Source of the DNA: VXNE01 sp964518405
Lineage (GTDB): Bacteria > Pseudomonadota > Gammaproteobacteria > Pseudomonadales > Azotimanducaceae
Direction of reading: 5' to 3'
Length of the DNA stretch: 19,615 nt
Assembly: GCA_964518405.1 (NCBI GenBank)
Contig: CAZFGB010000175.1
Location: 1 to 19,615, forward strand
Below are positions 7,125-13,406 of this stretch, in pieces. The notes under the pieces are model-generated. The model saw nothing but the letters and a program-made list of their open reading frames with translations, ran no database searches and was not told where the DNA came from. Made by a program: the position numbers and the translations under genes. Numbering within the stretch: the first letter of the stretch is position 1; every line of letters starts with the position of its first letter.

Positions 7125-8276
7125 ATGTCGCAACCACTGAAGGTAGGCCTCGTTGGTGCCGGGGGCATCGCCAATTCGCACCTTCCGGCTTACCTGGAGT
7201 ACCCGGATCAGGTGCGCGTGACCGCCGTGTGCGACATCATCGAAGATGCCGCGAAAGCGTACGCTGCGAGAGTGAACACCGGTGCCGTTTACACGGACCT
7301 GGACACGATGCTGCGGGACGCCGATATCGAAGCGGTGGACCTGTGCCACAGGCACGACCTGCATGCGCCGCACGCCATCGCCGCCGCACAAGCCGGCAAG
7401 CACGTGATCGTCGAGAAGCCGATGGCGAACTCGGTGCAAGATTGCCGCGAGATGGTCGAAGCTGCCGACAAGTCGGGGGTGACGCTGATGGTGGCGCAGC
7501 ACCTGCGTTACATGCGGACGGCGGCCGCCGCGAAACGCCTGATCGAGGACGGAAAGCTGGGCCGGATCGAAGCGGTGCGCACCCACATGATTTCCGGCGG
7601 ATACGGCCGCATGGACCGGCGCGGGCATTGGATGCGTGACCCGAAGTACGCCGGCGGCGGCGTCATGATGACCACCCAGGTCCACCATTTCGATCTGCTG
7701 CGGTATTACGTCGGCGACGTGAAGCGCGTGTACGGCATCTGCAGGACACTGGGACCGGACAAGCCCGCCGGGTCGGAGGACCTGGTCGCCGCCACTCTCG
7801 AATTCGAGAATGGCGCCGTTGGGCATACGTTCGCAAAATCCTCGCTGTCGCGCGAGGGCAGGTCCTACTGCCTGATGGGCAGCGAGGGGACCCTCTACGC
7901 CGAGCTGGCGGTGGAGAGCGACGAGACGCCGACGCCCCACTTCGGAAGGCTCATGGTTTCCCTGAAAACGCCGGAAAAGGAGCGGGAATACCTGTCCAAC
8001 GTGGCGGAGATGCGACGATTCATGCGACGAGACGCCAAGCGTCGGAACGAGTTCATAGAAAGGCTCCAACCGGACTTCGAACCCCTGTCGATCGAGGGCA
8101 CGGGCCTGGCCACCGCCAACGGCTTCGTCAACGAGATCCTGCACTTCGCGGAATGCTGTCGGACTGGGGCGGCGCCGATCAGCAGCGGTCGCGACAACGT
8201 CAACACGATCGAGGTCATCATGGGCATCTACGAGTCCTCCCGGACCGGCATGCCCGTCGATCTGGATACGCTTTAG
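7125..8276 (+). CDS. Gfo/Idh/MocA-family NAD(P)-dependent oxidoreductase
   Basis: Cytoplasmic dehydrogenase or reductase of 383 residues acting on a sugar, cyclitol or related polyol; substrate unknown. The Rossmann domain starts with KVGLVGAGGIANSHL (GAGGIA at 11-16). The family signature VEKPMANS carries the catalytic-type lysine of the EKP motif (Glu97-Lys98-Pro99). The C-terminal alpha/beta domain includes RGHWMRDPKYAGGGVMMTTQVHHFDLLRYYVG, with the GG and D-x-x-x-Y elements usual in the family. The ATG at 7125 is preferred over an in-frame ATG at 7098 because AGGGGAG (7111-7117) lies seven bases before it and the Rossmann motif follows at the normal distance. It is divergent from the YejA-like gene and convergent with korB. 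Confidence 0.93.
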   Translation: MSQPLKVGLVGAGGIANSHLPAYLEYPDQVRVTAVCDIIEDAAKAYAARVNTGAVYTDLDTMLRDADIEAVDLCHRHDLHAPHAIAAAQAGKHVIVEKPMANSVQDCREMVEAADKSGVTLMVAQHLRYMRTAAAAKRLIEDGKLGRIEAVRTHMISGGYGRMDRRGHWMRDPKYAGGGVMMTTQVHHFDLLRYYVGDVKRVYGICRTLGPDKPAGSEDLVAATLEFENGAVGHTFAKSSLSREGRSYCLMGSEGTLYAELAVESDETPTPHFGRLMVSLKTPEKEREYLSNVAEMRRFMRRDAKRRNEFIERLQPDFEPLSIEGTGLATANGFVNEILHFAECCRTGAAPISSGRDNVNTIEVIMGIYESSRTGMPVDLDTL

Positions 8277-8304
8277 TTAGTGGCCTCTCGGAGCCAGCCG
8301 GCCT

Positions 8305-9291
8305 TCAGGCGCGCCAGCTGTCGGCGTACAGCAGGTCCTTGAGGTCGTCCCGGGACAGCGGCGCGTAGGGGATCCGAGCCTCGCGCGCGCTCGAAAAGTC
8401 TTCCCTGGGCGCGCAGTAGAAGACCCCGAGGGGCGTGGGCAGGGCCGGGTCGTCGACGCGCGCGAGCGCGGCGGCGAGCGCCGAGTTCGTTTCGTCGTGG
8501 ACACTCGCCTCGGCTGCGTTCTCCGTGACGCGGAACTCTCCTCGGACCGATTCGTACACCAGTCCCTTGTCGTTGTCCGCGCCGAACAGCATGGGCTCGC
8601 CGTGGCGAACGATCACGGTGTTCTCCGACCGGTTTCTCTTGCTGGTGAGATCGCCGAAGGCGTTGGCGTTATAGACGATGCAGTTCTGCAGCACTTCAAC
8701 GAAGGCCGCGCCCGAGAAGGCGTGAGCGCGCAGCAGTACCTCCGGCAGGTGATCCTGCAGGGTGTCCGCCGTGCGCGCGACGAACCCGCCGTTGCCGCCG
8801 AGGGCGAGCATCGCGGGATTGACTGCCGGATCGACCGAACCGTCCGGCGTCGATGGCGAGCGCGTACCTGGAACGGATGTGGGCGAATACTGTCCCTTGG
8901 TCAGACCGTAGACCGCGTTGTTGAACAGCAGCAGGTTGACATCGACGTTGCGCCGGAGGATGTGCGTCAGGTGATTGCCGCCGATGGCGAGGAAGTCGCC
9001 GTCGCCGCCGACCACCCACACGTCCAGATCGGGATTGGCGAGCTTGATGCCGGTCGCCAGCGAAGGCGCGCGCCCGTGAATGCTGTGGAATCCGTAGGTT
9101 TCGAGATAGTAGGGCAGCCGCGCCGCGCAACCGATTCCGGAGACGACGACGACATCATCCGGATTCCGGCCGACCTCGGCCAGGGTCTTGCGCATGGATT
9201 TCAGGATGGCGTAGTCGCCGCACCCGGGGCACCAGCGCACTTCCTGGTCCGTCTCGAAATCCTTCGGCGTCAGCTTGATGACCTGGTTCAT
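8305..9291 (-). CDS. korB: 2-oxoacid:ferredoxin oxidoreductase, beta subunit
   Basis: Thiamine-diphosphate-binding beta chain of a two-subunit enzyme that oxidatively decarboxylates 2-oxoacids, probably 2-oxoglutarate, to the acyl-CoA with ferredoxin as electron acceptor. The 328 residues are normal for KorB. The four cysteines expected for the [4Fe-4S] cluster are present: Cys21 and Cys24 in WCPGCG, Cys55 in GIGCAAR, and Cys204 in LQNCIVYN. The thiamine-diphosphate motif runs from GDGDFLAIGGNH (96-107) to LLFNNAVYGLTKGQ (121-134). Its ATG overlaps the TGA of korA by four bases (ATGA), and GAGGAG nine bases upstream lies inside korA, so the two are translationally coupled. It ends 28 bases from the convergent oxidoreductase gene. 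Assignment to 2-oxoglutarate rather than pyruvate is by overall family likeness. Confidence 0.94.
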   Translation of the reverse strand: MNQVIKLTPKDFETDQEVRWCPGCGDYAILKSMRKTLAEVGRNPDDVVVVSGIGCAARLPYYLETYGFHSIHGRAPSLATGIKLANPDLDVWVVGGDGDFLAIGGNHLTHILRRNVDVNLLLFNNAVYGLTKGQYSPTSVPGTRSPSTPDGSVDPAVNPAMLALGGNGGFVARTADTLQDHLPEVLLRAHAFSGAAFVEVLQNCIVYNANAFGDLTSKRNRSENTVIVRHGEPMLFGADNDKGLVYESVRGEFRVTENAAEASVHDETNSALAAALARVDDPALPTPLGVFYCAPREDFSSAREARIPYAPLSRDDLKDLLYADSWRA

Positions 9292-11177
9292 CCGATCTGG
9301 CTCCTCGGCTGTTCGAGTTCGTCGAGAATGCCCCGCAAGGCGGTTTCGATGGTCCCGACCCTGAACGGCTGACCGCTTGTCTGCGTGATGCTGCGGGCGT
9401 CCACGAGAAACTCGCTCCGGATCAGGCGCACGAGCTGCCCCTGGTTCATCTCGACGACGGCGACGGATCCGAATCGGGCGAGGATATCGACGAGGTTCGG
9501 AGGCAGCGGCCAGAGCTGTCGCAAGTGCAGGTGGCCGACAGCCAGCCCCGCGCGCGTCAAGCGGCTCACTGCGTCCTCGATGGCGCCGTAGGTCGATCCC
9601 CAGCCGATGACCAGAAGATCGCCGCTGTCGGCGCCGCAGTCTATTTCGTGGACGAGACCCTGTTCGGCCACCCGTTCAATCTTCTCGGCGCGCAACTCGG
9701 TCATGCGCTGATGGTTGTCTGGATCGTATGAGATGTTGCCGCTGCCGTCGGCACGTTCGAGCCCGCCGATTCGATGCGCGAGCGCCGGCGTACCCGGCGT
9801 GGCCCACGGCCGCGCCAGGGTGTCCGGATCCCTCGCGAATGGCTCGAAACCGGCGGGGTCCGAGCGGAACGTCGGCGCGATGAGCGGCAGGGTGCCGATG
9901 TCCGGCAATTCCCAGGGCTCGGCGGCGTTTGCGATATAGGCGTCCGACAGGACGATGACCGGCGTCATGTACGTCATGGCGATCCGGGCCGCTTCGATCA
10001 TGATGCGGAAGCACTCCGACGGCGTCGCCGGCGCGAGCACCGGCAGGGGCGCTTCGCCGTGGCGCCCGTAGAGCGCGAGGTTGAGGTCGGCTTGTTCCGG
10101 TTTGGTGGGCATGCCCGTAGACGGACCCGCGCGCTGGACGTCGATAACCAGTAGCGGCAGTTCTACGGCGACTGCGAGCCCCAGCGCTTCCGTCTTCAAC
10201 GACAACCCGGGCCCGGCGCTGGCCGAAATGCCGAGTCCGCCGGCATAGGACGCCCCGATAGCCGCCGTGATCGCGGCCACCTCGTCCTCCGCCTGGAAGG
10301 TGAGGATGCCGCGGCCCTTGAGCGATGCGAGAAAGTGCAGCAGCGCCGACGCCGGCGTGATGGGATAGGAGCAGTAGGTGAGCTTGCACCCCGACAGCGC
10401 GGCGACGGCCGCCAGCCCGAGACCCATCGCGTCGGTGCCGGTAACGGTGCGGAACACGCCGTGATGGAGTTCTGCGTCGACCCCGTGGGCGGCCTCTCCG
10501 GCGTCGAGTTCCATGGTTTCGCCGTAAGCGTGGCCGGCATTCAGGGCGGCGACGTTGGACGCCACGACGTCGGGCATGGAGGAGAACTTGCTCTCGATCC
10601 ACGCGATCGTCGGTTCCCGGTCGCCACCGAACAGCCAGAAACTCAATCCAAGAGACCAGAAGTTCTTTGCCCGCCCCGCCTGTTTCTTGCCGACGCCCGT
10701 GGGTGCGACGGCCTCCGCAGTCTGGCGCGTGATGCCCATGGCCATCAGCCGGTACTCGTTGAGGGCGCCGTCCTCCAGCGGGTTCATGGCGTATCCGGCG
10801 CGTTTCAGGTTGCGCGCCGAGAACGCGTCCGTGTCGACGACGATCACGCCGCCCTTTTTAAGGGTATGCAGGTTGGTCTTGAGCGCGGCGGGATTGAAGG
10901 CGAACAGGACATCCACGTCGTCGCCGGGCGTGAGCACGCCGTCTCCACCGAACTGAATCTGAAATGCCGATACGCCGAAGGTCGACCCCGCGGGGGCGCG
11001 AATCTCGGCGGGGAAGTCGGGCAGCGTAAGCAGGTCGTGATGCTCCATGGCGACCGCTTTCGCGAATTCGCCGCCGAGCACCTGGATGCCGTCGCCGGAG
11101 TCACCGGCGAAGCGCACCACGGTGCGCGGCCCCGGATCCTCGTTCACGATCATGGCGCGAACCACATCGTCGATCAT
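9288..11177 (-). CDS. korA: 2-oxoacid:ferredoxin oxidoreductase, fused gamma-alpha subunit
   Basis: Large subunit of the same cytoplasmic enzyme as korB, 629 residues, with the gamma domain fused in front of the alpha domain as in two-subunit KorAB enzymes. The gamma domain (about 18-210) begins with VVRFAGDSGDGIQVLGGEFA (GDSGDG at 25-30) and includes FGVSAFQIQFGG and the LHTLKKGGVIVVDTD strand. The alpha domain follows from about residue 225, with TGTDAMGLGLAAVAALSGCK and YCSYPITPASALLHFL, then EDEVAAITAAIGASYAG and RAGPSTGMPTKPEQADL, all pyrimidine-binding and pyruvate-ferredoxin-oxidoreductase signatures. The first ATG is supported by AGGAGG nine bases upstream. korA is first in the pair and overlaps korB by four bases. 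No ferredoxin gene is nearby. Confidence 0.95.
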   Translation of the reverse strand: MIDDVVRAMIVNEDPGPRTVVRFAGDSGDGIQVLGGEFAKAVAMEHHDLLTLPDFPAEIRAPAGSTFGVSAFQIQFGGDGVLTPGDDVDVLFAFNPAALKTNLHTLKKGGVIVVDTDAFSARNLKRAGYAMNPLEDGALNEYRLMAMGITRQTAEAVAPTGVGKKQAGRAKNFWSLGLSFWLFGGDREPTIAWIESKFSSMPDVVASNVAALNAGHAYGETMELDAGEAAHGVDAELHHGVFRTVTGTDAMGLGLAAVAALSGCKLTYCSYPITPASALLHFLASLKGRGILTFQAEDEVAAITAAIGASYAGGLGISASAGPGLSLKTEALGLAVAVELPLLVIDVQRAGPSTGMPTKPEQADLNLALYGRHGEAPLPVLAPATPSECFRIMIEAARIAMTYMTPVIVLSDAYIANAAEPWELPDIGTLPLIAPTFRSDPAGFEPFARDPDTLARPWATPGTPALAHRIGGLERADGSGNISYDPDNHQRMTELRAEKIERVAEQGLVHEIDCGADSGDLLVIGWGSTYGAIEDAVSRLTRAGLAVGHLHLRQLWPLPPNLVDILARFGSVAVVEMNQGQLVRLIRSEFLVDARSITQTSGQPFRVGTIETALRGILDELEQPRSQIG

Positions 11178-11277
11178 GTCGCGAAACCTCCTGCCAAGGC
11201 GCTGCGGGCATCCTGCGGCAAACGCGCCAACTTAGCAGAATGCTTGAAGAAACTCCAAAAACCATCGGTCGCCGCGG

Positions 11278-11352
11278 AAGGTGGTGGGCCGCTCGACTGC
11301 GGGACGTTTCACCTCGGACGGCGGCGGCATCCTGCTGCGCGAGGTGGATCGG
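11278..11352 (+). pseudogene. Relic of an IS1380-family transposase N-terminus
   Basis: Read in the frame of AAG at 11278, this stretch encodes KVVGRSTAGRF followed by TSDGGGILLREVDR. The pattern V-V-x-R-F-x-G-G-R-x-T-S-D-x-G-x-L-L-L-R-E-x-D-R is characteristic of the start of IS1380-type DDE transposases. After residue 25 the likeness is lost (PALRGRGRILP) and the frame stops at a TAG at about 11407, so only the first few dozen codons survive. A TGA at 11245-11247 closes the frame upstream, and no start codon or ribosome-binding site fits. No terminal inverted repeat was recognised. It lies in the non-coding stretch upstream of korA. The family call is made by eye from the motif. Confidence 0.55.
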
Positions 11353-11388
11353 CCCGCATTGCGCGGCCGAGGGCGAATTTTGCCGGGT

Positions 11389-11595
11389 CTAGTCTCGGCG
11401 CTGCTGTAGCGTCTCAGCGACGATCTGCCAGATAGCGACGAACACCATGAGTGGTACCAGCAGTTCGACCACATCCCGACGACTGCGGAAGGGACTGAAA
11501 GGTAGCGCGAGGACCGTCGCACAGGCAGCTGAAGACAAAACAGCCACAGTTTCGGCCCGCACAACCCGGTTGATCACTCTTTGGAACACCATCAT
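11389..11595 (-). CDS. Small membrane protein, two predicted helices
   Basis: Hypothetical protein of 68 residues read from ATG at 11595. Two hydrophobic stretches, about 17-33 (VAVLSSAACATVLALPF) and 44-61 (ELLVPLMVFVAIWQIVA), flank a basic loop with RSRRD, and the C-terminus is polar (ETLQQRRD). The frame is open much further upstream, but that part would overlap the two preceding small genes antiparallel to their sense in composition and looks non-coding. It follows the 90-residue gene by 26 bases on the same strand, so it may be the last gene of the MBL-hydrolase set. The region is less GC-rich than the flanks. I do not recognise a family. Confidence 0.45.
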   Translation of the reverse strand: MMVFQRVINRVVRAETVAVLSSAACATVLALPFSPFRSRRDVVELLVPLMVFVAIWQIVAETLQQRRD

Positions 11596-11621
11596 GTCAG
11601 GCACTTCATTCAACGCCCGGT

Positions 11622-11894
11622 TCAACCCGAACGACCGGCGACCATGCAAGCGGCAACCACCGCCGGAACCAATATGCTGCACAGAATTCCGGGCCACGCG
11701 CCGATTTTTCGTCCACGTCTCCAAAGGTCGAAAACGAACATCACGGCAGAACTCAGCAGCCAAAGCATCGCCAGAATCAACCACCATGACAACGGAACGC
11801 GCGAAGGCATCATCAATTCCAGTAGCGCAGCCGCCCCGAGGATACCCACCAGGAGGGGGCCTATATTGGCGAGATGGGATCTCAATATATCCAT
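11622..11894 (-). CDS. Small membrane protein, three predicted helices
   Basis: Hypothetical inner-membrane protein of 90 residues. Hydrophobic segments are at about 10-28 (IGPLLVGILGAAALLELMM), 36-56 (SWWLILAMLWLLSSAVMFVFD) and 68-86 (PGILCSILVPAVVAACMVA), separated by the basic loop LWRRGRKIGAW. The ATG lies nine bases after the stop of the 79-residue gene and the next small gene begins 26 bases after its stop, so the three probably form one transcript. The amino-acid pattern, with dense hydrophobic helices and charged loops, favours coding over chance. No family is recognised and no function can be given. Confidence 0.6.
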   Translation of the reverse strand: MDILRSHLANIGPLLVGILGAAALLELMMPSRVPLSWWLILAMLWLLSSAVMFVFDLWRRGRKIGAWPGILCSILVPAVVAACMVAGRSG

Positions 11895-11903
11895 GATCGT
11901 TGT

Positions 11904-12143
11904 TTATCTGGTCCGCTCGACCCGCTTTTCCAATCGCTCCATCCAGTCGTGGATGTGCTGCCGCGTCCACGGGATGTCGAGCGCGACGAAAGCCAACCCT
12001 ATTGGAAACATCCAGAACCCGATGATCGGAAGAAACCCGAAGACTCCGGCCACCATGAGAAAGATGCCGATCACGCTGCGCACTCCCACGGGCACGCGAC
12101 GGTTGCCCCAGCGAAGCAGCCGCAGCGTGCTGTTCGCCACCAT
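11904..12143 (-). CDS. Small membrane protein resembling the PGPGW group
   Basis: Protein of 79 residues with a basic N-terminus (LLRWGNRRVPVGVR), a helical hairpin of two hydrophobic segments at about 22-36 (RSVIGIFLMVAGVFG) and 40-57 (IIGFWMFPIGLAFVALDI), and a charged C-terminal helix (WTRQHIHDWMERLEKRVERT). This resembles the layout of the PGPGW putative transmembrane family, although the proline-glycine signature between the helices is changed to LPIIGFWMFP. It starts 27 bases after the stop of the MBL hydrolase. That stop (TAG, 12173-12171) and the nine codons ILTSEELKT before the ATG are in the same frame, so the coding sense may extend upstream of this ATG. Function unknown. Confidence 0.65.
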   Translation of the reverse strand: MVANSTLRLLRWGNRRVPVGVRSVIGIFLMVAGVFGFLPIIGFWMFPIGLAFVALDIPWTRQHIHDWMERLEKRVERTR

Positions 12144-12170
12144 TGTCTTGAGTTCTTCGGAGGTCAGGAT

Positions 12171-13301
12171 CTACACCAGGATCGGCTGATCGTCGGGCGC
12201 ATCATGCTGTTCGGGATGCGCGCGGCGTTTAAGGTCCGGGTCGATGGACAGGAAGCGGTAGCGTCCGTCTTCGCAGAGCGTCCGTTGCAGCCGGTTGCGA
12301 TGCATCAGCAGGTGGCAGTGCGCGATGGCTTCGCCAAGGGCCATCATCGTTTGCCTCGCATCGAGCTCGCGTCGAAACAGAACCGGCAGCAGTTCGGCGG
12401 CGAGACGCGGTTGGACGCAGTGCTCTTCGACGGCCAGCAGGCGGTCTTCGTGGTGGCCGATCAACTGCCGCAACCGTTCGCGCACCCCGTAGAACGGGAG
12501 ATTGTGCGCGGGTAGAACGAGCGTCTCCGGCGGCGTGTCGAGGAACTTGTCGTGCGATTCCATCCACACGAGCAGCGGGTTCGCTTCCGGCTCCGTCGGG
12601 TGGACGCTGACGTTGGACGTGATGACCGGGAGGATCTGATCGCCGGAGATGAGAACGCCCAGGCTCTTGCAGTGCAGGCAGGCGTGCTCCGGCGAATGGC
12701 CGGCGCCCACGACCACCTGCCAATCGTGATATCCGATCGTCAGTATGTCGCCGTCTTCCAGGCGGTGGAAGCCCAAGGGGAATGGCGTTGCCGCATTGCT
12801 GCGCGGCTTTCTCCCGTTCCTCGATACGCCTTCGCGCGGCGGCGCCGCCAGCTTCTGAACGTAGTCGTCCCGCATGCCGTAGCGGCGATAGAACTGCGCG
12901 CCCTGCCAGTCGGCGCCGTACTGGCGGCTCGCGTTGCCGCCGAGGGCGGAAGCGCGGGCCTGGTAGTACTCGGCGCGGGTCATGTAGAACGGGCAGCGGA
13001 ACTCGCTGGTGATCATGCCGGCCTGACCGATGTGGTCCGGGTGCATATGCGTGCAGATCACGCCCTTCACGGGACGCCCGTTGAGTTCCCCGGCGAACAG
13101 GTCGCGCCACAGCGCGGCGGTTTCCTCGTTGCCGAGGCCCGTGTCCACCACGTACCAGCCGTCCCGATCCTCGATCAGGTACAGATTGATGTGGTTCAGC
13201 GACCCGCCCATGGGCATGGTGAGCCAACGCACGCCTTGGGCGACTTCTATGGTCTCTCGGCGGGAAGGGTGTGAGGCGTATGGATAGGTGAGTTCGTTCA
13301 C
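12171..13301 (-). CDS. Metallo-beta-lactamase-fold hydrolase
   Basis: Cytoplasmic metal-dependent hydrolase of 376 residues. The MBL core is clear: NHINLYLIEDRDGWYVVDTG (36-55), the metal motif THMHPDHIGQAG (His85, His87, Asp89, His90), VVVGAGHSPEHACLHC with the next metal histidine, and ISGDQILP with the bridging aspartate. A C-terminal helical region of about 120 residues follows, as in MBL proteins of the lactonase, thioesterase and glyoxalase type; the substrate is unknown. The GTG at 13301 is chosen over an in-frame ATG at 13436, because that ATG would put 45 unconserved residues in front and overlap the divergent acyl-CoA dehydrogenase. No Shine-Dalgarno sequence precedes the GTG, but a TATAAT ends seven bases before it. 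Three small membrane protein genes follow on the same strand. Confidence 0.9.
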   Translation of the reverse strand: MNELTYPYASHPSRRETIEVAQGVRWLTMPMGGSLNHINLYLIEDRDGWYVVDTGLGNEETAALWRDLFAGELNGRPVKGVICTHMHPDHIGQAGMITSEFRCPFYMTRAEYYQARASALGGNASRQYGADWQGAQFYRRYGMRDDYVQKLAAPPREGVSRNGRKPRSNAATPFPLGFHRLEDGDILTIGYHDWQVVVGAGHSPEHACLHCKSLGVLISGDQILPVITSNVSVHPTEPEANPLLVWMESHDKFLDTPPETLVLPAHNLPFYGVRERLRQLIGHHEDRLLAVEEHCVQPRLAAELLPVLFRRELDARQTMMALGEAIAHCHLLMHRNRLQRTLCEDGRYRFLSIDPDLKRRAHPEQHDAPDDQPILV

Positions 13302-13308
13302 CGGCTCG

Positions 13309-13314
13309 ATTATA
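13309..13314 (-). promoter_or_regulatory. TATAAT -10 box of the MBL hydrolase (possibly leaderless)
   Basis: A consensus TATAAT on the minus strand (13314-13309) is followed by exactly seven bases and then the GTG start codon (13301-13299). Transcription from this box would begin at or next to the start codon, giving a leaderless mRNA. The -35 region is weak. The absence of a ribosome-binding site fits this reading. Confidence 0.5.
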
Positions 13315-13316
13315 GC

Positions 13317-13329
13317 CGCATCGGATGCG
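13317..13329. promoter_or_regulatory. 13-base palindrome, possible operator
   Basis: CGCATC and GATGCG are inverted around a single G. The site lies directly upstream of the TATAAT of the MBL hydrolase and within the 105-base divergent region, where a bound regulator could affect that promoter and the acyl-CoA dehydrogenase promoter. No regulator gene is adjacent, so the assignment is only positional. Confidence 0.3.
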
Positions 13330-13355
13330 CGTCCTGCGCGGCGTTCGGCGAAAGC

Positions 13356-13364
13356 TGCTACATT
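13356..13364 (+). promoter_or_regulatory. Candidate extended -10 promoter of the acyl-CoA dehydrogenase
   Basis: TGC followed by TACATT forms an extended -10 element on the plus strand, about 43 bases before the ATG at 13407. No good -35 is present at 16-18 bases, which extended -10 promoters tolerate. It lies in the most AT-rich part of the divergent region. Confidence 0.4.
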
Positions 13365-13406
13365 AATTTCGATACGAAAGTCGTTGGAAACGAAACGGGG
13401 GCGCCC

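Noticed and set aside
10335..11435. 366-residue plus-strand frame opposite korA
   Set aside because: Antisense to korA, whose motifs are complete; the final part merely passes through the transposase relic region in another frame.
11389..11970. Full 193-residue reading of the last small minus-strand frame
   Set aside because: Its first two thirds overlap two better small membrane genes and have shadow-like composition; only the last 68 residues look real.
11581..12189. 202-residue plus-strand frame
   Set aside because: Antisense to two hydrophobic small genes, rich in arginine, proline and threonine, no motif.
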